The notes under the pieces are model-generated. The model worked only from the letters and a program-made list of their open reading frames with translations, was not told the origin of the DNA and did no database searches. Positions 1-8,347 of a stretch of DNA of 64,000 nt are shown piece by piece. Source of the DNA: Anaerobacillus alkalidiazotrophicus (GTDB taxonomy: Bacteria; Bacillota; Bacilli; Bacillales_H; Anaerobacillaceae); contig NZ_MLQS01000001.1 in the NCBI RefSeq assembly GCF_001866055.1, positions 1,232,501 to 1,296,500 on the forward strand, written 5' to 3'. Positions within the stretch are counted from its first letter, which is position 1, and every line of letters starts with the position of its first letter. Both the position numbers and the translations under genes were made by a program.

Positions 1-410
1 GTATGCTTCCAATGGCTACAGCATTAGAAAATACTGGTGGTGTCACGTTTATGTCTGAAGGTCTCATTCATAGTTTAGGAGCAATCGGACCAATCGCTGT
101 TCTTGCTGGATTATACGCAATTACTTCCTTGTTTAGTCAATTTATTAGTAATACCGCTACAGCAGTTTTGCTTTTTCCAGTTGCGATTTTAACAGCCGAG
201 CAAATGGCTGTAAGTCCAATCCCAATGGTGATGGCCGTTGCGTTTTCTTCTAGTATGGCATTTGCTACACCTGTTGCTACCCCACCTAACGCAATGGTCA
301 TGGCTGCCGGAAAATACACGTTCCTAGACTTTGTCCGTGTAGGTATTCCATTACAGCTCATAATCGCCCTTGTAGCGATTGTATTATTACCATTGTTTTT
401 CCCTTTTTGA
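1..410 (+). CDS. SLC13-type (DASS) anion:Na+ symporter, C-terminal fragment
   Basis: This is the last ~135 residues of an integral membrane transporter whose 5' part lies outside the window. It is almost entirely hydrophobic, with about four membrane segments. The stretch SNTATAVLLFPVAI and the later TPVATPPNAMVMAAGKY are the kind of paired substrate-loop motifs seen in the second half of SLC13/DASS and related ion-transporter families, followed by a final helix and an immediate stop. By family it would take up a divalent organic or inorganic anion with sodium; the substrate cannot be told from this fragment. A perfect hairpin terminator follows 40 nt downstream, so it ends its transcription unit. 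Confidence 0.75.
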   Translation, partial: MLPMATALENTGGVTFMSEGLIHSLGAIGPIAVLAGLYAITSLFSQFISNTATAVLLFPVAILTAEQMAVSPIPMVMAVAFSSSMAFATPVATPPNAMVMAAGKYTFLDFVRVGIPLQLIIALVAIVLLPLFFPF

Positions 411-448
411 TGAGGGTACCACCTAGAATTTTTTTAACCTGTTTGCCA

Positions 449-484
449 AGATCACGTATCACATGTCGATACGTGATCTTTTTT
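449..484 (+). terminator. Rho-independent terminator after the SLC13 gene
   Basis: A perfect 12-bp inverted repeat (AGATCACGTATC / GATACGTGATCT, 7-nt loop) is followed directly by a run of T. Confidence 0.9.
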
Positions 485-493
485 CGTACCGAG

Positions 494-765
494 AAGAAAA
501 GCGCAAGTACCTTGGCCACGAGAAGGTGCTCATGTTCCACTCCGTTTGCTCGTCGCACATCCGCTCTTTTTTGGCTTCTAAGCGCTTTTGCATCTACTAG
601 TAAAGTCTGAAGTAGGCTTCCGCGAAGCAGTGTTTCGTGCGACGAGTAATCGCAGGAGCAATGCTGCATAAAGCTACTCAGAGTCGTCATTCATGTTGTT
701 ATTGAAGTCAGTAGCTCAACTGAAGTGACCGAGCTCGCAGGCGATTGCGGTAAACAGCTACAAAC
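494..765 (+). repeat. Family-1 dispersed repeat, long diverged copy
   Basis: It opens with GAAAAGCGCAAG and ends near TGAAGTGACCGAGCTCG, both shared with the copy at 29771-29967. The middle contains CCACTCCGTTTGCTC, also shared. It fills most of the 520-nt gap before the ABC transporter; I see no gene in that gap. Confidence 0.65.
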
Positions 766-931
766 ATCAAAATTTTATACTTAACCTTGGAACAAGAACC
801 TTTATTTACCCTGCTTCATCAACAACCACACTTAGAATATCATTTAATTTTACGAATAAAACTGTGAAACTTTTATAAAGTAAATAACGTATTACTATTC
901 GTTGAAGATGATAAGAAAGAGAGGAGTAAAT

Positions 932-1861
932 ATGTCCATTTTAGAAGTGAAACATTTACAAAAATCATTTGGTACCATTCGTGCTGTAGAGGATATCAGC
1001 TTTTCAGTTCATGCTGGAGAGATATTTACCATTATTGGTCCAAACGGAGCAGGAAAAACCACAACGCTAGAAATGATTGAGGGGTTAGTCCCTCCCGATC
1101 ATGGGGAAATCTATTTTGGAGAGTTGAACTGGGATAAAAACTCAAAAACTATCAAAAAAATGATTGGTGTTCAACCTCAATCAAGTGCCATGTTTGATTT
1201 ACTTACACCAGAAGAAAATCTAAACCTATTTGCTACTTTTTATGACAAATCACGTCCTACCGAAGAAATTCTTAAACTAATTAACTTGACTGAGCACCGT
1301 AACAATCATGTAAAAAAACTTTCTGGGGGTCAGCGCCAAAGACTTGCCATTGGGCTTGCCATGATTAGTGACCCTGACATCATTTTCCTAGATGAACCGA
1401 CAACTGGTTTGGATCCACAAGCTCGCCGAAACATTTGGGATATCATATTGCAACTTAAAGAGCTAGGAAAAACGACGATATTAACCACTCATTACATGGA
1501 GGAAGCAGAAAAATTAAGTGATCGAGTTTGCATTGTAGATCAAGGTAAAATTGTAACAATCGATACTCCCTCTGCCCTAATTGAACAGTTAACAAAAGAA
1601 AGAGAGGTACGATTATCATTCATCGATGGCGAGGATGTAGCCGAAGAAGCTAATAACTTTTCTAAAAATCTTGAATCGGTTATTCGTACTGAACGTGAAG
1701 AAATGTCATTAAAACTATGGACCACAAACCCAGAAGATACACTGTTTCACTTATTTGCTTTTACAAAGGAAAAGAATTTTCAAGTCGAACAAGTCTCCAT
1801 TCGCGAAATGAGTTTGGAAGATGTATTTATTGCGTTTACTGGTAAAGAATGGAGGGATTAA
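932..1861 (+). CDS. ABC-2 type transporter, ATP-binding protein
   Basis: This is the cytoplasmic ATPase of a two-gene exporter. Walker A (GPNGAGKTT) lies near residue 40, the signature LSGGQRQRL near 137, and Walker B with the D-loop (IIFLDEPTTGLDPQ) near 157, followed by an H-loop LTTHYMEEAEKL. The ~80-residue C-terminal extension is typical of DrrA/CcmA-like drug or antibiotic exporters. I start at the ATG at 932 because GAGAGGAG lies 7 nt upstream; an in-frame ATG at 902 has no good ribosome site. The permease gene follows after 1 nt, so the two are translated together. Substrate unknown. Length (309 aa) is normal for the family. Confidence 0.92.
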   Translation: MSILEVKHLQKSFGTIRAVEDISFSVHAGEIFTIIGPNGAGKTTTLEMIEGLVPPDHGEIYFGELNWDKNSKTIKKMIGVQPQSSAMFDLLTPEENLNLFATFYDKSRPTEEILKLINLTEHRNNHVKKLSGGQRQRLAIGLAMISDPDIIFLDEPTTGLDPQARRNIWDIILQLKELGKTTILTTHYMEEAEKLSDRVCIVDQGKIVTIDTPSALIEQLTKEREVRLSFIDGEDVAEEANNFSKNLESVIRTEREEMSLKLWTTNPEDTLFHLFAFTKEKNFQVEQVSIREMSLEDVFIAFTGKEWRD

Positions 1862-1862
1862 C

Positions 1863-2984
1863 TTGAATAGTATGAAACAATTTAAACAAATGTTCTCTGC
1901 TCAATTAAAAATTACTTTTCGTGAAAAACAAGCTTGGTTTTGGGGAATATTTTTCCCTGTTATTTTAATGGTCATCTTCATGGTTATTTTTACTGGCAGT
2001 TCTGATAATGAATTTTCTGCAAAAGTTGCTATCGTAGACGAAAACCCAAATGTAATCTCAGAAATGATGCTCAACCAAATCAATCAAATTCCTATACTTG
2101 AGGTAGAAACTAAAGAGCCAGTTAGCCGCGAAAAAGCAGAAATCTTGGTAAAAGATCAAGAAGTAGCGGCCGCTATTGTCCTTCCTGAATCAGAAAATGA
2201 TACGTCAATACTCCTAGTTGTGAACAAAGAAAATGAACGAGGTGTCACTTCACAAGCTCTCTCAGGGATGCTCGATCAATTGATCCAACATGCTAATTTA
2301 GCTGCTGTAGGTGCGACCCCTACATATCAATTACAGTTTAAATCCATTTCCTCTGGTAATGCCGAATTGAGTTATACTGATTTTCTACTTACTGGAATGA
2401 TTGCTTTGGCCATTGCACAAGGTGGAATGTTTGGTATGGTTGATTTAGTGGAAATGCGTAGAAAAGGTCTAATCAAAAGATTACGGATGACTCCGGCTAA
2501 TATGACTCTTTTTGGATTAAGCGATATGGTTATGAGACTTTTATTTAGCGTGATCCAAATTGTTTTATTATCTCTGATCGGTGTATTTATATTTGGTGCA
2601 AAACTGTACATTAATTTTCCAAGTCTTCTTATCGTCTTCCTATTAGGTGCCCTTTCTTTTAATGCTTTAGGATACTTTTTTTCATCCTTTAGTAAAACAT
2701 CAGAGGCCTATATGGGCGTTGCGAATATTACAAGTTTTCTCATGATGTTTTTAAGCGGGGTGTTTTTCCCTGTTGAAACGATGCCAGAGTGGATCCAACC
2801 AGTTTCTCACGTTCTACCTCTTACCTATTTTGTAGAAGGCTTAAGAGACAGTATGGTTTATTCCACTAGTATCTTTTCGGGTTCATTATGGTTTGGAATT
2901 GGGGTCATGGTCTTATGGGGTGTTGTTACATTTATGATTGGAAGCTGGTTATACAAAAGAAAATCAATTGTTGCAACAAGATAA
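1863..2984 (+). CDS. ABC-2 type transporter, permease protein
   Basis: A 373-residue membrane partner of the preceding ATPase. It has one N-terminal membrane helix (WGIFFPVILMVIFMVIF), a ~150-residue extracytoplasmic domain, then five more helices in the C-terminal half, the usual ABC-2/YhgE-like layout. The first start with a proper ribosome site is the TTG at 1863 (GGAGGG, 6 nt upstream, overlapping the end of the ATPase gene); the ATG at 1872 is too far away. Together the pair probably exports a small hydrophobic compound or lipid. A terminator follows at once. Confidence 0.9.
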   Translation: MNSMKQFKQMFSAQLKITFREKQAWFWGIFFPVILMVIFMVIFTGSSDNEFSAKVAIVDENPNVISEMMLNQINQIPILEVETKEPVSREKAEILVKDQEVAAAIVLPESENDTSILLVVNKENERGVTSQALSGMLDQLIQHANLAAVGATPTYQLQFKSISSGNAELSYTDFLLTGMIALAIAQGGMFGMVDLVEMRRKGLIKRLRMTPANMTLFGLSDMVMRLLFSVIQIVLLSLIGVFIFGAKLYINFPSLLIVFLLGALSFNALGYFFSSFSKTSEAYMGVANITSFLMMFLSGVFFPVETMPEWIQPVSHVLPLTYFVEGLRDSMVYSTSIFSGSLWFGIGVMVLWGVVTFMIGSWLYKRKSIVATR

Positions 2985-2997
2985 CTATTTTTTCTAC

Positions 2998-3028
2998 CCT
3001 CGCTTACTTAACGCAGCGAGGTTTTTTT
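2998..3028 (+). terminator. Terminator of the ABC exporter operon
   Basis: Stem CCTCGCT / AGCGAGG with a 10-nt loop, followed by seven T. Confidence 0.9.
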
Positions 3029-3060
3029 CATGGTGATTATTAAGGTTTCTCACTTCGAAC

Positions 3061-3111
3061 CTGTCTAGTTCCAGTACCTACGAGTTTGTGACAAAGGCGC
3101 TGGAGCTTTTA
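3061..3111 (-). repeat. Family-1 repeat, short fragment
   Basis: CTGTCTAGTTCCAG, CTACGAG and GGCGCTGGAGCT match the outer ends of the family-1 repeat, with most of the middle missing. The rest of the 331-nt gap before the efflux gene holds only the upstream terminator and promoter DNA. Confidence 0.5.
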
Positions 3112-3315
3112 TTATTGATAAAACAATTCAACTCATTTGGCTTTAAGTCCTGCGCTGAGTATTAGAATGATTTGAACTAACTATTTAATTTTCGTCCGAG
3201 CGGTATGCCTATTTTCAATAGCTACTTTAGAAAAATCTCCAAACATCCATTTCCCCCTTGAATGTTTCGTTTCACGAAAGATATAATAGGTATAACGAAT
3301 ACGGGAGTGAATGTA

Positions 3316-4536
3316 ATGCTTAAAACTAATTGGAAACGAAATCTGTACATATTAATGGTATGTCAATTTTTTGTCATGGGCGCAATGACGATGATTATCC
3401 CCTTTTTACCTCTTTACTTACAAGAATTAGGAGTAACGGATCCTCAAGCAGTTAGTCGCTGGGCTGGTATTATTTTTGGAGCAAACTTTTTAACTGCTTT
3501 TTTATTTTCACCGCTTTGGGGGAGGCTTGCAGATCGTCATGGTCGAAAATTAATGCTACTCCGTTCCGGATTTGGTATGGCCCTCGTCGTTTCTCTTACT
3601 GGTTTTGCCACTGGACCTTGGTCCTTACTACTGCTTCGGCTACTCAATGGGATGATTTCTGGATTTATCCCTGCTGCGATCACCTTAGTATCTATGAGCA
3701 CACCAAAAAAACGTGTAGGTTATGCGCTCGGAATGCTACAAGCAGGCGCAGTAGCTGGTGGAGTTTGTGGACCATTGTTTGGTGGAATCCTAGCAGATTT
3801 AATAGGATTTCGGATGGTTTTTTACGTAACAGGACTCACGATTTTAATTACAGCCTTTGTCGTTTTATATTTTGTAAAAGAGGATAAAAAGAAGAAAGTA
3901 CAAAGTGTCGAGAAAACAGACACGATTGAAGATTTCAAAAAAATTGCTTCGACTCAACCTATTTTACCTTTATTTTTCGTATTTTTTATTGTTCAATGTG
4001 CTTTAATAGGGATAAATCCTCTCTTATCATTGTTTGTGCAAGATCTAACCACTACACAAAATGTTGCTTTTTATTCTGGCTTAGCACTGTCAGTTATGGG
4101 ATTTGCCAATATGTCGGCTAGTCCTTTCTTAGGTAAATTAAGTGACAGAAAAGGAGCTCATTTTGTTTTATTATTTTCGTTACTTTTTGCAGCAATCGTT
4201 ACTTTTCCTCAAGCATTTGTGCAAAGTTATTGGCAACTTATTATCTTTCGATTTTTATTGGGGCTTTGTTTAGGCGGATTATTGCCATCAATCAATTCCC
4301 TCATTCGCAACTTAGCTCCTGAAGGTATGGAAAGTCGTACGTTTGGCTTTTCTAATAGCTTTATGTATTTAGGAACCATGATCGGACCTATTGCAGGAGG
4401 TTGGCTTACCTCTGTAGCTGGTATTAGAAGTTTGTTTATTACATCAACTATATTATTATTGATAAACGCTTTTGTAGTGAAATACAAAGTCATACCAGGA
4501 ATGAAAAGAAGAATTTCACATGCAAAAGCTGGTTGA
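3316..4536 (+). CDS. MFS multidrug efflux transporter, MdtG-like
   Basis: A 406-residue major facilitator protein with 12 predicted membrane segments. The N-terminal NWKRNLYI...MIIPFLPLYLQELGV and the loop GRLADRHGRKLMLLRSGFGM follow the E. coli MdtG pattern closely, including the loop 2-3 motif of drug:H+ antiporters. A second copy of that loop (LGKLSDRKGAH) is in the C-terminal half. It is expected to pump out lipophilic compounds in exchange for protons. The ATG at 3316 follows GGGAGTG; the in-frame ATG at 3262 has no ribosome site. It is transcribed alone and ends in a terminator region. Confidence 0.85.
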   Translation: MLKTNWKRNLYILMVCQFFVMGAMTMIIPFLPLYLQELGVTDPQAVSRWAGIIFGANFLTAFLFSPLWGRLADRHGRKLMLLRSGFGMALVVSLTGFATGPWSLLLLRLLNGMISGFIPAAITLVSMSTPKKRVGYALGMLQAGAVAGGVCGPLFGGILADLIGFRMVFYVTGLTILITAFVVLYFVKEDKKKKVQSVEKTDTIEDFKKIASTQPILPLFFVFFIVQCALIGINPLLSLFVQDLTTTQNVAFYSGLALSVMGFANMSASPFLGKLSDRKGAHFVLLFSLLFAAIVTFPQAFVQSYWQLIIFRFLLGLCLGGLLPSINSLIRNLAPEGMESRTFGFSNSFMYLGTMIGPIAGGWLTSVAGIRSLFITSTILLLINAFVVKYKVIPGMKRRISHAKAG

Positions 4537-4598
4537 GAGCTGGCCGTTGTGAACTGAAATTTCTTATTTCGATAATCATCAAAAACGCATAGCGTGCG

Positions 4599-4677
4599 TG
4601 AGAAAAGATCACATCCTATATTAAATAAAGGATACGTGACCTTTTTAAGAGAGCCTATAGTATTGTAGGCTCTCTTT
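4599..4677. terminator. Tandem terminator hairpins
   Basis: An imperfect hairpin (AGATCAC ... GTGACC + TTTTT) is followed by a perfect 11-bp one at 4647-4676 (AAGAGAGCCTA / TAGGCTCTCTT) ending in T's. The rest of the gap to 4862 shows only promoter-like AT-rich DNA. Confidence 0.8.
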
Positions 4678-4862
4678 ATTTACAAACGTTTTTTAAAATT
4701 CTGTAGTTGATAAAGGAAGACTATATGATAAACAGTTGAGCTTCAAAAAAACGCTTTAAATTTTTATAATATTAGCTTTACCAAAGAAGTTAAAAAATGA
4801 AATAATGTTCGTAACCTGATATGATAATGGAAGACTAGAATAGTAAAAAGGATAGGTGAAAC

Positions 4863-5411
4863 ATGCTAATTAGAAAAGCAACAATAGATGATTGGAAAGG
4901 GATTTCTAGTGTTCATGTGGATTGTATGCACGCAGCATATCAAGAGATTTTACCGCCAGACGTTTTAAATAAATTTACGTATACCAATCGTGAAACTCGA
5001 TGGAAAAACGATCTTCCAAATACTATACGTGGTGGAACAATGAATTTTGTATTAGAAGATGATGATAAAATCGTAGGATTTGCCTTAGGAGGAACGATGA
5101 GAGATGCCCGTTTAAGAATTAGATACACTGGTGAGCTTTACGGAATTTATGTACATCCAGAAGTTCAAGGGCAAGGATTCGGGAAAAAGTTATTTGAACG
5201 TGTAGCACAACATTTAGCTTCCATTCACCACTCTTCAATGGCTTTATGGACCTTTAAAAATCACCAATCTTGTTCCTTTCTCGAATATTTAGGCGGCGAA
5301 GAAGTTTACGAAAAAAATACAACAGTCGCTGGAAACGAGCTGAAAGAATGTGCTTATGGATGGGACGATTTAAAAGCTTTTATTCCTACAGACAATTCAT
5401 TAAACCTTTAA
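4863..5411 (+). CDS. GNAT family N-acetyltransferase
   Basis: A 182-residue protein with the GNAT fold. The acetyl-CoA motif ELYGIYVHPEVQGQGFGKKL (near residues 96-115) contains the Q/RxxGxG/A pyrophosphate loop in the form QGQGFGKK. Beta-strand 4 precedes it, and the SMALWTFKNHQSCSFLEYLG stretch resembles the N-x-x-(A/S)-x-x-F-(Y/L) region of the fold. By family it moves an acetyl group from acetyl-CoA to an amine; the acceptor (small molecule, peptide or protein) cannot be inferred. It stands alone, with ribosome site AGGATAGGTG just upstream. Confidence 0.85.
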   Translation: MLIRKATIDDWKGISSVHVDCMHAAYQEILPPDVLNKFTYTNRETRWKNDLPNTIRGGTMNFVLEDDDKIVGFALGGTMRDARLRIRYTGELYGIYVHPEVQGQGFGKKLFERVAQHLASIHHSSMALWTFKNHQSCSFLEYLGGEEVYEKNTTVAGNELKECAYGWDDLKAFIPTDNSLNL

Positions 5412-5597
5412 CTATATTTTTGTATTGCAATTGAACCATTACACGATAGCATTGATGGTGAAATCAAATCTCTTTTAACTATTGAACTCTTACTTTCAAC
5501 CCCGACGGCTTATTAGGTCTACAATTATTATGAAAAAAGGGATTTTTCTCACCCCTATTTACATGACCTAACGATTGCTTTTTTTGAATAGATAGCA

Positions 5598-5632
5598 AAA
5601 AAGCATTCCTTAAATTAAGGAATGCTTTCTTA
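5598..5632 (+). terminator. Hairpin terminator between the GNAT and csp genes
   Basis: A long stem AAGCATTCCTTAA / TTAAGGAATGCTT with T-rich flank. It could serve the GNAT gene, although it lies ~190 nt past its stop. Confidence 0.7.
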
Positions 5633-5729
5633 TTTTATTAGAAAAACTTGGCTTATCGCCAGGACTTAAGGGCAGAAGCCTTAATTTATTATACTATCAT
5701 CCATAAAATTTTTATACTTTCTGATAGTA

Positions 5730-5760
5730 CAAAAAAGGACCCTAAATAGAGTCCTTTAAT
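5730..5760 (-). terminator. Terminator of the cold-shock gene
   Basis: On the minus strand AAAGGACTC ... GGGTCCTTT forms a 9-bp stem followed by a T run, right after the csp stop codon. Confidence 0.85.
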
Positions 5761-5761
5761 T

Positions 5762-5965
5762 TTAGTATACTTTATTTACGTTAGTAGCTTGAAGTCCACG
5801 TTGACCTTGTTCAGTGTCAAATGAAACTTTTTGGCCTTCTTCTAATGATTTAAAACCTTCACCTTGAATAGCTGAAAAATGTACGAATACATCGTCTCCA
5901 CCTTCAACTTCAATGAAACCGAAACCTTTTTCTGCGTTAAACCATTTTACTGTACCTTGTTGCAT
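5762..5965 (-). CDS. Cold-shock protein (CspA/CspB family)
   Basis: A 67-residue single-domain OB-fold protein. Both RNA-binding motifs are present: KGFGFIEV (RNP1) and VFVHFSAI (RNP2), with the usual N-terminal [11 protein letters not shown]. Such proteins bind single-stranded RNA and DNA, melt mRNA structure and are often among the most abundant cell proteins. The start is the ATG at 5965, preceded by AAGGAGATT; the upstream in-frame ATG would add a non-family N-terminus. The gene is monocistronic with its own terminator. The minus-strand DNA upstream (to ~6120) is AT-rich and could be the long 5' leader typical of csp genes, but I see no box that proves it. Confidence 0.95.
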   Translation of the reverse strand: MQQGTVKWFNAEKGFGFIEVEGGDDVFVHFSAIQGEGFKSLEEGQKVSFDTEQGQRGLQATNVNKVY

Positions 5966-6267
5966 GTGTATAATCTCCTTATGTGGATCGTTGTCCACTT
6001 TTTATTACTATTGATGCTCAATTAGATATAAAGGTGAATTTTTAATATATTCTCTCCTTACAGACCGAACAAAAATAACTTCTTAATCATAACAGATAAT
6101 TTTCCAAAAAGCAAACCTTAAAAATAATTTGCACAATTTGCAAGTTTACATGCGGTTCTCCCCTCATCTCAAAGGTCCTTACTAACTGATGATATTAATA
6201 ATTACCACAGTGAGGCATAAAGACCCAACTATTAGATTTAGATTTTATTTTATCTGAATTTTTTTCC

Positions 6268-6382
6268 GGGTAAAACACCCCCACCTCTAAGCGTAGCGTA
6301 GGTGGGATTTTCCAATCAGGTGGTGCAGACTCTCCACCTGATTTTCCGATGCTTCAGCTTGCTGAAACGAGTTCACTTTCTC
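6268..6382 (+). repeat. Family-3 three-hairpin repeat, copy 1
   Basis: Hairpins: CCCACCT...AGGTGGG at 6279-6306, AATCAGGTGG...CCACCTGATT at 6313-6343, and TTCAGCTTGCTGAA at 6353-6366, then ACGAGTTC. Two further copies lie at 40409 and 48397. It sits right at the 3' end of the YihY gene. The remaining gap (5966-6267) has no gene. Confidence 0.75.
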
Positions 6383-7217
6383 AAATTCTTTTCTCGTGCC
6401 TTATGTTATATAAAGTCGCATTAATTTCGCCACCAATAACCAGAATTAGTCCACTCAAGAAAAACCAGAACATTAATATAATAACTCCCCCTAAACTCCC
6501 ATAGGTTGCAGTAAAATTATTGAAATTTGCAATATATAAGGAGAATCCAAAAGATATTAATTGCCAACTAATTGTAGCAAATAATGCCCCGTAAATAGCG
6601 TCTTTGATGCCTAGTTTTTTATTTGGAGCAATAATATAAATAAACATTAGTACAGCTGTCATAATAGCTGCGCCAAGGATCCAACGAAGACGATTTAGAT
6701 AAACAAATGTATCGGTCGGAAGAGAAAATATTTCGTCAATACCGTTTAAGATAACATTTCCGAAAACAGGAAGGAGTAGTGTAACAACAAATACAGTAAC
6801 CAAACCAAGTGTCATAAAAATTGACATTAACCTTATCTTTATAAAGGACCTAGTTTCATCAATGTTATGTGCTCGATTAAGTGAACGTACTAAAGCATTC
6901 ATTCCATTGGTCGCAGTCCAAATCGTTGCTAAAATACCAAATGATAGTAACCCACCTTGTGGTACGGCTATAACTTCCAATACTGTTTCAGTAAATAACT
7001 CGGCAAGCTCAGGTGGAGCGTAGTCATGTACAAAATGATAAATTTGTTCAGTATCAAGTGGTATGTACGGTAGTAAAGCTAAAATAAAAATAATTAAAGG
7101 AAATATAGAAAGCATAAAATAAAAGGCTAATGTTGCTGCCCAATCTTGTACAGGATCTTTTTTTATTTGTTCATAAAATTCTTTTGTGAATACATGCATT
7201 GTTTGATCTTTTTTCAA
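6381..7217 (-). CDS. YihY/BrkB family inner-membrane protein
   Basis: A 278-residue protein with about six membrane helices and the family landmarks AATLAFYFMLSIFPLIIF near the N-terminus, IWTATNGMNALVRSLNRAH in the middle and GGVIILMFWFFLSGLILVIGGEINATL at the end. The family was once called RNase BN, but it is a membrane protein of uncertain function. I keep the TTG at 7217 (AAAGGTGG upstream, 12-nt spacing); an ATG at 7199 is the alternative and would only trim six residues. It appears to be transcribed alone. Confidence 0.88.
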   Translation of the reverse strand: MKKDQTMHVFTKEFYEQIKKDPVQDWAATLAFYFMLSIFPLIIFILALLPYIPLDTEQIYHFVHDYAPPELAELFTETVLEVIAVPQGGLLSFGILATIWTATNGMNALVRSLNRAHNIDETRSFIKIRLMSIFMTLGLVTVFVVTLLLPVFGNVILNGIDEIFSLPTDTFVYLNRLRWILGAAIMTAVLMFIYIIAPNKKLGIKDAIYGALFATISWQLISFGFSLYIANFNNFTATYGSLGGVIILMFWFFLSGLILVIGGEINATLYNIRHEKRI

Positions 7218-7284
7218 AATTTATTGCACCACCTTTATTTCCACTAATTATTAGTATAACCAATTTTTTTTATATTTTATCTGA

Positions 7285-7400
7285 ATTTTTTCTTGGTAAA
7301 AGACCCCCCACCTCAAAACGTTTAGGTTGTGAATTAGCTGCCCTAAACGTACGATATAGAACAACTTTCATCATTGAAAGCTGATGATTATTTCAGTTTT
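7285..7400 (-). repeat. Family-2 structured repeat, degenerate copy G
   Basis: In reverse complement it shows TCATCAGC...GAAAGTTGTTCTATATCG, TTTAGGGCAGC and CAAAACG/TTTTGAGGTGGGGGG, the middle and 3' parts of the family-2 element. The first hairpin is missing. The rest of this 460-nt gap has no gene. Confidence 0.55.
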
Positions 7401-7602
7401 ATTATTTTCTTCAATTGTTTAACCTTCTTTACCACTACCATTTAACAACATTTACCAGTTACTTCTGGAGTTTATTATATATTACTATACTAATAGGCAC
7501 AGCGTTCTATCGTACGAAAAGGCAAGAACTTTTCAATCGGTGGAGCGCTTTTTATTTGTTTTAATTACTCCTCTATGTTTAACGCTATTAAATATAACAA
7601 AT

Positions 7603-7665
7603 GAAAGTTCACTTTCACTATCATTGATGTAATAAGTGACATTAGATAGTAGAAGGTGAACTTTC
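7603..7665 (-). terminator. Long hairpin downstream of pgmB
   Basis: GAAAGTTCAC(TTTCACTATC) pairs with GATAGTAGAAGGTGAACTTTC, giving a ~20-bp stem with a small bulge, 14 nt past the pgmB stop. Likely terminator of the mapA-pgmB operon, although the T run is weak. Confidence 0.6.
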
Positions 7666-7678
7666 CTATATTTTCTAT

Positions 7679-8347
7679 TTAATTGGCATACAACTTAGTT
7701 ATTTCTTTTAGTGTAACGTCCTTAGTAGTTTCATAGACCCGGTCAGCTTTTTCAAGAGTGTTAAGCGAGCCAATTCCAATCGCAAACATCCCAGCTCTTT
7801 TAATGGCCTCTACCCCCGCAGCTGCATCCTCTATACCTATACAATGTTTCGGTTCTACTTTAAGTAAGTTAGCTGCAGTTAGAAAGACTTCTGGGTCAGG
7901 CTTACCGTTTTTGATTGTTTTTGCGTCCACAATTACATCAAACTGATCTTTTAATCCAAGTGAAGTGATAACAGAAACTGCATTTTTACTTGCTGAGGCA
8001 ATAGCCAATTTAATACCAGTATTTTTGACTTCTAAAATAAACTTTTTCATTCCAGGTAAAATATCATTAGGGGTTAGGCTATCAATAAGCTTCTTATAAT
8101 GCTCATTTTTCATATTCGCTAAATGCCGCTTTTGTACTTCAGTATAGTCTGTACTTTTTCCTCCGTGAACGAGAATTTTTTCTAATGATTCCATCCGGGA
8201 AATTCCCTTTAATTGTTCGTTAAACTCTTTTGAAAATGGAATATTTAGTTCTTTTGCAAGTGCTCCCCAAGCTAAAAAATGGTACTCAGCTGTATCCGTT
8301 ATAACCCCATCTAAGTCAAAAATAATCGCTTTTAGTGGTTTTTTCAT
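7679..8347 (-). CDS. pgmB: Beta-phosphoglucomutase
   Basis: A 222-residue HAD-superfamily enzyme that interconverts beta-glucose-1-phosphate and glucose-6-phosphate. HAD motif I is IIFDLDGVITDTAEYHF with the nucleophile and acid/base aspartates (DLD). The cap domain has the family KGISRMESLEKIL. Motif II is IASASKN and the motif III/IV region is KNGKPDPEVFLTAA then CIGIEDAAAGVEA. The ATG at 8347 overlaps the stop of the phosphorylase gene by four bases (ATGA) and has GGGGGAG upstream, so the pair is translationally coupled: the phosphorylase makes beta-glucose-1-phosphate and this enzyme sends it to glycolysis. Confidence 0.95.
   Translation of the reverse strand: MKKPLKAIIFDLDGVITDTAEYHFLAWGALAKELNIPFSKEFNEQLKGISRMESLEKILVHGGKSTDYTEVQKRHLANMKNEHYKKLIDSLTPNDILPGMKKFILEVKNTGIKLAIASASKNAVSVITSLGLKDQFDVIVDAKTIKNGKPDPEVFLTAANLLKVEPKHCIGIEDAAAGVEAIKRAGMFAIGIGSLNTLEKADRVYETTKDVTLKEITKLYAN

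Noticed and set aside
358..690. Minus-strand 110-codon frame
   Set aside because: Lies across the terminator and the family-1 repeat; repeats of this kind often give chance frames.
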